The position numbers and the translations under genes are program-made. From positions 1 through 17,615 of the forward strand of contig CANJOX010000021.1 in the NCBI GenBank assembly GCA_947475795.1: DNA of 17,615 bases, read 5' to 3'. Positions 6,470-12,686 of this stretch are shown here, piece after piece; position 1 is the stretch's first letter, and each line of letters starts with the position of its first letter. The notes beneath the pieces were generated by a model, which saw nothing but the letters and a program-made list of their open reading frames with translations, was not told the origin of the DNA and did not search any database. Source of the stretch: Gemmatimonadota bacterium (GTDB lineage Bacteria; Gemmatimonadota; Gemmatimonadetes; Gemmatimonadales; Gemmatimonadaceae).

Positions 6470-7266
6470 GCCGGCCCACGAGCGATTCCATGCCGGTGTT
6501 GGCCGCCCGCCATGCTCTGGTGACCGGCGCCAACCGGGGCATCGGGGCGGCGATCGCCCGCGCGCTCTCGGCGGCGGGCTCTAGCGTGACGCTGCTGGTG
6601 CGCGACGCCGCGCGCGGCGACGCGGTGGCGGCCACATTGCCGGGGCCCACCGCCGTCGTGGTGGCGGATATCACCGACCGCGACGCCCTGCTGGCCGCCT
6701 GCGCGGCGGCGGCGGAGGCGCTGGGTCCCATCGACATTCTGGTGAACAACGCCGGCAGCGCCGAGTCGGCGCCATTCCTCAAGAGCGACGACGCGCTGTT
6801 TCAGCGCATGATGGCCATGCACGTGATGGGGCCGGTGCACGCCACACAGGCGGTGCTCCCCGGCATGCTCTCGCGCGGCAGCGGTCACGTGATCAACGTG
6901 GCCAGCGTGGCCGGGCTCATGGGCGCGCCGTACGTCACCGCCTACACGGCCGCCAAGCACGCCATGGTGGGGCTCACGCGATCGCTGGCCGCCGAAGTGG
7001 GACCGCGCGGGGTATCGGTGCAGGCCGTGTGTCCGGCCTACACCGACACCGATCTCGTGCAGGGCGCGGTGTCGTGGATCGTGGCCCGCACCGGCCGCAC
7101 GCCGGAGGAGGCGCTGCACTCCATTCTCACCGATGCCGGTCAATCGCGCATTGTGACGTCGGAGGAGGTGGCCGAGGTGGTGCTGGCGCTCTGCACCGCA
7201 CCGGCTGGCACGCCCGTGGGGCAGGCCATCGTGGTGGACGGCCGTCCACCGGTGATCGCCACGTGA
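6466..7266 (+). CDS. Short-chain dehydrogenase/reductase (SDR)
   Basis: Encodes 266 residues of a classical SDR. Cofactor motif TGANRGIG (20-27), NNAG (94-97), catalytic Ser147 and the YTAAK pair Tyr160/Lys164 are all present, so it should be an active NAD(P)H-dependent oxidoreductase. By hand alignment the Asn of the SDR tetrad (in the 'N-x-x-G' turn before the fifth helix) is replaced by His119. ATG 6466 shares ATGA with the stop of the monooxygenase gene and has GGAGAG at 6454-6459, so translation is coupled. In the pathway it is the best candidate for oxidising a ring or chain hydroxyl, as a 3-hydroxyacyl-CoA dehydrogenase would, or for handling a ring ketone. No classical 3-hydroxyacyl-CoA dehydrogenase is present in the operon. 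Substrate is inferred from context only. Confidence 0.85.
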   Translation: MSRPTSDSMPVLAARHALVTGANRGIGAAIARALSAAGSSVTLLVRDAARGDAVAATLPGPTAVVVADITDRDALLAACAAAAEALGPIDILVNNAGSAESAPFLKSDDALFQRMMAMHVMGPVHATQAVLPGMLSRGSGHVINVASVAGLMGAPYVTAYTAAKHAMVGLTRSLAAEVGPRGVSVQAVCPAYTDTDLVQGAVSWIVARTGRTPEEALHSILTDAGQSRIVTSEEVAEVVLALCTAPAGTPVGQAIVVDGRPPVIAT

Positions 7267-7715
7267 GCGCCGCGCAGGACGCGCTGCGGCTCTGGCTGCG
7301 ACTGTTCAGTACCACCACGCTCGTCGAGCGTGAGCTCGATCGTGCGCTCAAGCGCGAGTTCGGTTCCACGCTGCCGCGCTTCGACTTGCTGGCCCAGCTC
7401 GAGCGCGCCCCCGAGGGGCTGCGCATGGGCGAACTCTCCGAACGTATCCTCACCACCGGCGGCAACGTCACGTGGCTGGTGCGCGCGCTCGAGGCCGACA
7501 AGCTCGTCACGCGACGCGTATCGCCCACCGACAAGCGCGCCGCGGTCGTGCGTCTCACCGCAGCTGGCAAGCGGCACTTCGCCGCCATGGCGCGCGCCCA
7601 CGAACGCTGGATCGCCGACATCTTCGCCGCGCTGCCGGCGGCGGACCGGCGCGCGATGCACGCGCGGCTGGGCGTCGTGAAAGACCGTATCCGTTCCCCG
7701 AGGACGACCGCATGA
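7263..7715 (+). CDS. MarR-family transcriptional regulator
   Basis: Encodes 150 residues with the MarR winged helix-turn-helix. [19 protein letters not shown] (64-82) covers the recognition helix region, followed by the wing [19 protein letters not shown] (85-103) with the conserved Asp90/Arg92 pair. I chose the GTG at 7263, which overlaps the SDR stop as GTGA; the longer open frame upstream is within the SDR gene. MarR proteins are usually homodimeric repressors released by an aromatic acid or its CoA ester. Sitting third in an eight-gene catabolic operon, it likely represses the operon promoter and therefore its own synthesis, with anthranilate or anthraniloyl-CoA as plausible ligand. Operator and ligand are inferred. 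Its stop overlaps the next start (ATGA). Confidence 0.87.
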   Translation: MSAAQDALRLWLRLFSTTTLVERELDRALKREFGSTLPRFDLLAQLERAPEGLRMGELSERILTTGGNVTWLVRALEADKLVTRRVSPTDKRAAVVRLTAAGKRHFAAMARAHERWIADIFAALPAADRRAMHARLGVVKDRIRSPRTTA

Positions 7716-8554
7716 CCAATCCGATGGCCGCGATGCGGCAGCCCATGGCCGCTCTCATGCCGCAGCACTTCGCGTGGACCACCGCGCACGACGGGCGCGT
7801 GGGGGTCATCACGCTCAACCGTCCGTCGCGCAAGAATCCGCTCACCTTTGCCTCGTACGCCGAGTTGCGCGATCTCTTCCGCGATCTCAGCTACGCGTCG
7901 GACATTCGCGCCATCGTGCTCACGGGCGCGGAGCACAATTTCTGTTCGGGCGGCGACGTGTTCGACATCATCGAGCCGCTCACGCGCATGGCGGTACCCG
8001 AGCTCCTGGCATTCACGCGCATGACGGGTGACTTGGTGAAGGCCATGCGTGCCTGCCCGCAGCCGATTATCGCCGCCGTGGACGGTGTGTGCGCCGGGGC
8101 CGGGGCGATTCTCGCCATGGCGTCGGATATGCGTCTCGCGACACCGCAGGCCCGCACCGCGTTTCTGTTTTCGCGTGTGGGGCTGGCCGGTTGCGACATG
8201 GGGGCCTGTGCCCTGCTGCCGCGCATCATCGGACAGGGGCGCGCGTCGGAGCTGCTGTACACCGGCCGCGCGATGGACGCCGCCGAGGGTGAGCGGTGGG
8301 GCTTCTACAACACCATCGTCGAGCGCGACGTGCTGCTGGCCGAGGCCATCGCGCGCGCCGGCGATCTCGCCAACGGCCCGGCGTTCGCGCACAGCATGAC
8401 GAAGACCATGCTGCAACAGGAGTGGAACGTGTCGGTCGATCAGGCCATCGAGATGGAAGCGCAGGCGCAGGCGCTGTGCATGGGCACGCAGGACTTCCGG
8501 CGGGCCTTTGAGGCCTTCGCGGCCAAGCAGTCCCCCGTGTTCGAGGGGAACTGA
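7712..8554 (+). CDS. Crotonase-fold enzyme lacking hydratase glutamates (possible ring hydrolase or isomerase)
   Basis: Encodes 280 residues of the enoyl-CoA hydratase/isomerase superfamily. FCSGGDV (77-83) and GVCAGAG (125-131) form the CoA-thioester oxyanion pocket. Compared by eye with the second crotonase of this operon, the two glutamates needed for hydratase chemistry are replaced by Ile133 and Ser154. A new acid, Asp162, lies in [10 protein letters not shown] (156-165), close to the Asp used by dienoyl-CoA isomerases and 4-chlorobenzoyl-CoA dehalogenase. The reaction is therefore probably not simple hydration; double-bond isomerisation or hydrolytic ring opening of an oxocyclohexene-carboxyl-CoA fits the pathway. 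ATG 7712 overlaps the MarR stop (ATGA), with GAGGA at 7700-7704. Superfamily membership is certain; the specific reaction is inference. Confidence 0.82.
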   Translation: MTNPMAAMRQPMAALMPQHFAWTTAHDGRVGVITLNRPSRKNPLTFASYAELRDLFRDLSYASDIRAIVLTGAEHNFCSGGDVFDIIEPLTRMAVPELLAFTRMTGDLVKAMRACPQPIIAAVDGVCAGAGAILAMASDMRLATPQARTAFLFSRVGLAGCDMGACALLPRIIGQGRASELLYTGRAMDAAEGERWGFYNTIVERDVLLAEAIARAGDLANGPAFAHSMTKTMLQQEWNVSVDQAIEMEAQAQALCMGTQDFRRAFEAFAAKQSPVFEGN

Positions 8555-8556
8555 TC

Positions 8557-9741
8557 ATGCACGCCGCGATCGATCATCTGGCCTGGCCGTTCTTCGACGA
8601 CACGCATCGTGCCCTCGCGACAGCGGTTACCGAGTGGACGGCGGCACAGGGCACCGAGCCCACGGTCAGCAGTGAGGCCGAGGTCGACGACGCCTGCCGC
8701 GCGTGGGTGCGCCGGCTGGGCGCGGCGGGGTGGCTCCGCTACTGCGTGCCGGAACCGTGGGGCGGCGCGCTCCCCACGCTCGACTCGCGCGCGTTGTGTG
8801 TTGTGCGCGAAGCACTGGCCGCGCATGATGGCCTCGCCGACTTCGCCTTCGCCATGCAGGGGCTGGGCTCGGGCGCGATCACACTGGGCGGCAGCGAGGC
8901 CATGCGCGCCGAATGGTTGCCCCGGGTGGCATCAGGCCACGCCATTGCCGCCTTTGCGCTGTCGGAACCCGACGCCGGATCGGATGCCGGCGCGATGCGA
9001 CTGCGCGCCACGCGCACGGAGGCCGGCTGGCAACTCGACGGCGAAAAGACGTGGATCTCCAACGGCGGCATCGCCGACTTTTACTGCGTGTTCGCGCGCA
9101 GCGGCAGCGAGCCCACCGGCGCCAAGGGGATCAGTGCGTTTCTGGTGCGGGCCGATACGCCGGGGCTCCGCGTGGCGGAACGCATCACGGTGATGTCGCC
9201 GCATCCGCTCGCGCGGCTGTCGTTTGATACGTGCGTGGTGCCGCACGATGCGCTGCTGGGCGTCGAAGGCGAAGGCTTTGCCCTCGCCATGCGCACGCTC
9301 GACATCTTCCGCGTGTCGGTGGCCGCGGCGGCGACCGGCTTTGCGCGGCGTGCGATGCACGAGGCCCTGCAGCACGCCGACACGCGCGCGATGTTCGGCG
9401 CCACACTCGGTGCCCAACCGTTGGCGCAGGCGATGCTGGGCGATATGGCCACCGATCTCGACGCGGCGGCACTGCTCACGTACCGCGCGGCGTGGCACCG
9501 TGATACCCAGCCCGGACGCAGCACCGGCGTGGCCGCGAAGGCCAAACTGGGCGCCACCGAACTCGCGCAGCAGATCATCGACCGCGCGCTGCAGCTGCAC
9601 GGCGGACGCGGCGTGCGCGTGGGAGAGATGGTGGAGCGGCTGTACCGAGACGTCCGGGCGCTGCGCATCTACGAAGGGGCCACTGAAGTGCAGCGCCTCC
9701 TCGTGGGGCGCGAATCGTTGAAATCCCATCGTGCCGTCTGA
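8557..9741 (+). CDS. Acyl-CoA dehydrogenase
   Basis: Encodes 394 residues, the usual length for this family. [13 protein letters not shown] (133-145) is the first acyl-CoA dehydrogenase signature and [11 protein letters not shown] (161-171) the flavin-contact segment. QLHGGRG (346-352) with [20 protein letters not shown] (360-379) is the second signature, and Glu373 sits where the catalytic base of medium-chain enzymes is found. It should bind FAD and remove alpha,beta-hydrogens from an acyl-CoA, passing electrons to an electron-transfer flavoprotein not encoded here. It starts two bases after the crotonase stop, with GAGGGG about eight bases upstream. In context the substrate is probably the ring-derived alicyclic or opened dicarboxyl-CoA rather than a fatty acyl-CoA. 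Confidence 0.9.
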   Translation: MHAAIDHLAWPFFDDTHRALATAVTEWTAAQGTEPTVSSEAEVDDACRAWVRRLGAAGWLRYCVPEPWGGALPTLDSRALCVVREALAAHDGLADFAFAMQGLGSGAITLGGSEAMRAEWLPRVASGHAIAAFALSEPDAGSDAGAMRLRATRTEAGWQLDGEKTWISNGGIADFYCVFARSGSEPTGAKGISAFLVRADTPGLRVAERITVMSPHPLARLSFDTCVVPHDALLGVEGEGFALAMRTLDIFRVSVAAAATGFARRAMHEALQHADTRAMFGATLGAQPLAQAMLGDMATDLDAAALLTYRAAWHRDTQPGRSTGVAAKAKLGATELAQQIIDRALQLHGGRGVRVGEMVERLYRDVRALRIYEGATEVQRLLVGRESLKSHRAV

Positions 9742-9750
9742 GATGATGCC

Positions 9751-11412
9751 ATGACGACACCCACCCCGCTGATGCTGCACCCCAGTGGTATGCGCGACGG
9801 ATTCGCCCGCGCGCAGTTGCCGCCCGCTGACCAGTGGCCGGTGCTGCACCTCGACGGCGTGTATCACGCCCCCCCACGTCTCAATGCTGCCGTGGAGCTG
9901 CTGGACCGCGCCGTGGCCGAGGGGTTCGGCGATCGCGTGGCGCTCGTCACCCCCGACGGCCGGGGCGGCTGGGAGGAAACCACCTACGCGCAGCTGCAGG
10001 CGCAGGTCGACGCGCTCGCACACGTGCTGGTGCACGATCTCGCACTCGTATCGGGCAACCGCGTGCTCGCGCGCGGCTTCAATGGCCGCTGGATGACGGT
10101 GGTGTGGTTGGCCACGCTCAAGGCCGGCATGGTGGCCGTGACCACCATGCCGATGCTGCGGGCGGGCGAACTGCGCACGGTCATGGAACGATCGCAGTGC
10201 AACGCGGCGCTGTGCGACGTGCGCCTGCTGGATGATCTGGCCAGTGCAGCGGCCGGCATGCCGGGGCTGCACGCGGTACGCTGCTGGGGTGGCGAGGGCG
10301 CCGACGGCTTGGAGCGCGCGATGGCGCAGCACACCGCCCCCTTCGCGGCCTGCGCCACGGCGAGCGACGACGTGGCCCTCATCGCGTTCACGTCGGGCAC
10401 GACCGGCGTCCCCAAAGGGTGCCTGCACTTTCATCGCGATGTCATGGCCATGTGCCATGGCGTGGCGCGCCACCTGCTCGACATCCGCGCCGATGACCGC
10501 TGCATCGGCACGCCGCCCATCGCCTTCACCTTCGGCCTGGGTGGGCTGGTGTGCTTTCCCATGGCGGCGCGCGCTTCGGTGGTACTGCTGGAGAAGGCCA
10601 CGCCGGAATCGCTGCTCGACACCATCGCCGCGACGCGGGCCACGATCAGCTTCACGGCCCCCACGTTCTACCGGCACATGGCGCTGGCTGTCGCCGCCGC
10701 GCCCGGGCGCTTCGACACGTCATCGCTGCGCGTGTGCGTGTCGGCGGGCGAGGCGCTCCCCGATGCCACCCGCACCCTCTGGCGCGACGCCACCGGCATC
10801 GAGATGCTCGATGGCATCGGCGCTACGGAGCTGATCCACATCTTCGTCGGCGCGGCCGGTGCCGACTGGCGGCGCGGTGCGATCGGCCGCGCCGTTCCCG
10901 GCTACGAGGTGGCGGTGCTGGACGACAACCTGCAGCCGGTGCCGACCGGCACGGTGGGGCGACTGGCCGTGCGGGGACCCACGGGATGCCGCTACCTCGC
11001 CGACGCACGGCAAACCACCTACGTGCAGCACGGCTGGAATCTCACCGGCGACGCCTGCACCATGGACGCCGACGGCTACGTGTACTTCACGTCGCGCACC
11101 GACGATCTCATCATTTCGGCCGGCTACAACATCGGCGCCCCCGAGGTGGAAGGCGCGTTGCTGCAGCATGCCGCCGTGGCCGAGTGCGCGGTGGTGGGAC
11201 AGCCCGATGCGGAGCGCGGCCAGGTGGTGTCGGCGTACGTCGTGCTGCGCGCCGGCATCGACGGGGACGCCGCCCTGGTGCGCGCGCTGCAGGATCACGT
11301 GAAAGCCACCATCGCGCCGTACAAGTATCCCCGGCAGCTGCACTTCGTGACCGCGTTGCCCAAAACCGACACCGGCAAGCTGCAGCGCTTCCGCCTCAAG
11401 GAGACCACCTGA
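9751..11412 (+). CDS. abmG: 2-aminobenzoate (anthranilate)-CoA ligase, benzoate-CoA ligase family
   Basis: Encodes 553 residues of the acyl-adenylate-forming superfamily. TSGTTGVPKG (214-223) is the phosphate-binding loop, GIGATE (355-360) the A5 motif, TGD (432-434) the A7 motif, the SRTDDLIISAGYNI segment (448-461) the hinge region, and Lys543 in PKTDTGKLQR the adenylation lysine. Length and motifs fit the benzoate/2-aminobenzoate-CoA ligase group rather than fatty-acid ligases. It should consume ATP and CoA to activate an aromatic acid, the first step of the pathway. Anthranilate is the likely substrate because the anthraniloyl-CoA monooxygenase gene is in the same operon; salicylate or benzoate are alternatives. 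The start is nine bases after the previous stop. Two other ATGs at 9743 and 9746 are out of frame, and no clear Shine-Dalgarno is seen, suggesting coupling. Confidence 0.85.
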   Translation: MTTPTPLMLHPSGMRDGFARAQLPPADQWPVLHLDGVYHAPPRLNAAVELLDRAVAEGFGDRVALVTPDGRGGWEETTYAQLQAQVDALAHVLVHDLALVSGNRVLARGFNGRWMTVVWLATLKAGMVAVTTMPMLRAGELRTVMERSQCNAALCDVRLLDDLASAAAGMPGLHAVRCWGGEGADGLERAMAQHTAPFAACATASDDVALIAFTSGTTGVPKGCLHFHRDVMAMCHGVARHLLDIRADDRCIGTPPIAFTFGLGGLVCFPMAARASVVLLEKATPESLLDTIAATRATISFTAPTFYRHMALAVAAAPGRFDTSSLRVCVSAGEALPDATRTLWRDATGIEMLDGIGATELIHIFVGAAGADWRRGAIGRAVPGYEVAVLDDNLQPVPTGTVGRLAVRGPTGCRYLADARQTTYVQHGWNLTGDACTMDADGYVYFTSRTDDLIISAGYNIGAPEVEGALLQHAAVAECAVVGQPDAERGQVVSAYVVLRAGIDGDAALVRALQDHVKATIAPYKYPRQLHFVTALPKTDTGKLQRFRLKETT

Positions 11413-11834
11413 TGCACCGCACCCTGCAACCGGCCACCTGGCCGCGCCCGCGCGGCTATGCCAACGGCGTCTCGGCGCGTGGACGCACCATTCACGTGGC
11501 GGGACAGATCGGCTGGGATGCCAACGAACAGCTGGTGAGCACCGACTTCGTGGCGCAGGCACGGCAGGCGCTGCACAACATCCTCGCCGTGCTGGCGTGT
11601 GACCACGCGGGCCCCGAGCACCTCGTGCGGCTCACGTGGTACGTGACCGACCGCGAGGCCTACCGCGCCAGCGGCGCCGCTCTGGGCGAGGCGTACCGCG
11701 ACATCATCGGCCGGCACTACCCGGCCATGTCGGCGGTGCAGGTGTGCGCGCTGATGGAAGCCGGGGCGCTGGTGGAAATCGAGGCCACCGCCATCGTGCC
11801 CGACGACGCGCCACCAGCCGGCGTGTCGGCGTGA
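11412..11834 (+). CDS. Rid-family (YjgF/YER057c) protein without the canonical active-site arginine
   Basis: Encodes 140 residues of the Rid fold: YANGVSARGRTIHVAGQIGWD (16-36), QARQALHNILAVL (49-61), RLTWYVTDREAY (73-84), YPAMSAVQV (103-111) and VEIEATAIV (121-129). Canonical RidA enzymes hydrolyse reactive enamines/imines to ketone and ammonia and carry an Arg in the 'YPAR' motif (Arg105 in E. coli). Here that place is Met106, while the Glu-rich strand (Glu122, Glu124) remains. It thus belongs to a Rid subgroup with a different or more restricted active site. The pathway intermediate made by the monooxygenase/reductase is a cyclic enamine (2-amino-ene), so specific deamination of that CoA ester is an attractive role. 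The ATG shares its A with the ligase stop (TGATG), indicating coupling. Confidence 0.85.
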   Translation: MHRTLQPATWPRPRGYANGVSARGRTIHVAGQIGWDANEQLVSTDFVAQARQALHNILAVLACDHAGPEHLVRLTWYVTDREAYRASGAALGEAYRDIIGRHYPAMSAVQVCALMEAGALVEIEATAIVPDDAPPAGVSA

Positions 11835-12622
11835 GCGTGGAGGACATGCCCCCAAGCGCGGGCGCCGCCCCCGCCGACCTGCGCATCAGCGCCGTGGACG
11901 ACGGGGTCGTGACGATCACGATCGCCCGCCCCGAGGCGCGCAACGCGTTGCGTCATCAGACCATGATCGAGCTGGCCGATGCCATCACGGCGGCCGACCG
12001 CGACGAGGCCGTGCGCTGCATCGTGCTGGCCGGCGGGGAGAAGGCGTTCGCGGCCGGCGCGGACATCGCCGAGATGATCGCGCTGAACGGTCCGGCGCTG
12101 GCGCAGCATCCACGCACCGAGGCCTGGCGCCGGATCTGGGCGTCGGGGTGCCCCATGGTCGCGGCCGTGGAGGGGCTGGCGCTGGGGGGCGGGTGCGAGC
12201 TGGTGCTGAGCTGCGACATCGCCATTGCCGGCAGCGGCGCCCGCTTCGGGCAGCCGGAGATCACGCTGGGGTGGATGCCGGGGGCGGGCGGTACCCAGCG
12301 GCTGGCGCGTAGCGCCGGCAAGTCGGTGGCCATGCAACTGGTGCTCACCGGCGACCCCATCGACGCCGCGGCGGCGCTGCGGTCGGGCATCGTGTCCGAA
12401 ATGGTGGCCGCCGGTGACGCGCTGGCCCGCGCCACGGCAATTGCCCGTCGCATCGCGTCGCAACCGCGCGCGGCCACCCGTCTCGCGCGGCACGCGGTGC
12501 TGCTGGCGTTCGAGACGCCGCTGGCCGACGGGGTGCAGGCCGAACAGGCGTCGTTCCGTGCGCTGGCGTCGAGCGACGAGCGCCACCGGCGCATGCGCGC
12601 CTTTCTGGAGCGTCCCAGGTAG
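11831..12622 (+). CDS. Enoyl-CoA hydratase with complete catalytic residues
   Basis: Encodes 263 residues from the GTG at 11831, which overlaps the Rid stop as GTGA; a GTG at 11837 or ATG at 11846 are possible later starts, but the GGAGGA before the latter is only one base away. FAAGADI (73-79) and GLALGGGCE (115-123) form the oxyanion pocket. Both hydratase glutamates are present: Glu123 in GGGCE and Glu143 in GQPEITLG (140-147), followed by PGAGGTQRLAR (150-160). It should reversibly hydrate 2-enoyl-CoA in the lower pathway, after the acyl-CoA dehydrogenase. It is the last gene of the operon; the next gene starts 64 nt downstream behind its own regulatory region. Confidence 0.9.
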   Translation: MSVEDMPPSAGAAPADLRISAVDDGVVTITIARPEARNALRHQTMIELADAITAADRDEAVRCIVLAGGEKAFAAGADIAEMIALNGPALAQHPRTEAWRRIWASGCPMVAAVEGLALGGGCELVLSCDIAIAGSGARFGQPEITLGWMPGAGGTQRLARSAGKSVAMQLVLTGDPIDAAAALRSGIVSEMVAAGDALARATAIARRIASQPRAATRLARHAVLLAFETPLADGVQAEQASFRALASSDERHRRMRAFLERPR

Positions 12623-12633
12623 CATTTTGCACG

Positions 12634-12664
12634 CTTCGACGGCCGTGAGACGGCGGTGAGACGG
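12634..12664 (+). promoter_or_regulatory. Direct repeats with 11-bp pitch before the SARP-type gene (candidate operator)
   Basis: GTGAGACGG occurs at 12645-12653 and 12656-12664, exactly 11 bp apart. A weaker copy at 12634-12644 keeps the GACGG core, so GACGG recurs at 12638, 12649 and 12660. SARP regulators are known to bind heptameric direct repeats of 11-bp pitch just upstream of the -10 element. The repeats lie 22 bp before the ATG of a SARP-type regulator, which suggests autoregulation. A 5-bp dyad (GCCGT/ACGGC, 12642-12654) overlaps the first strong copy. Confidence 0.5.
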
Positions 12665-12672
12665 TGGTTTTG

Positions 12673-12678
12673 TACCGT
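12673..12678 (+). promoter_or_regulatory. Possible -10 element for the regulator gene
   Basis: TACCGT (TAnnnT) lies about 10 bp after the last heptamer of the direct repeats. Start of transcription would be near 12685, only a base or two before the ATG at 12687. That fits the absence of a Shine-Dalgarno sequence and suggests a leaderless or nearly leaderless message. Confidence 0.3.
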
Positions 12679-12686
12679 TCTGAGCA

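Noticed and set aside
8932..10677. 581-codon minus-strand open frame
   Set aside because: Antisense to the acyl-CoA dehydrogenase and ligase genes; composition is His/Arg/Gly-rich without any recognisable domain.
12642..12670. Intrinsic terminator for the operon
   Set aside because: The GCCGT/ACGGC stem is only five pairs, and the TTTTG run is not adjacent to it. The 11-bp direct repeat explains the region better.
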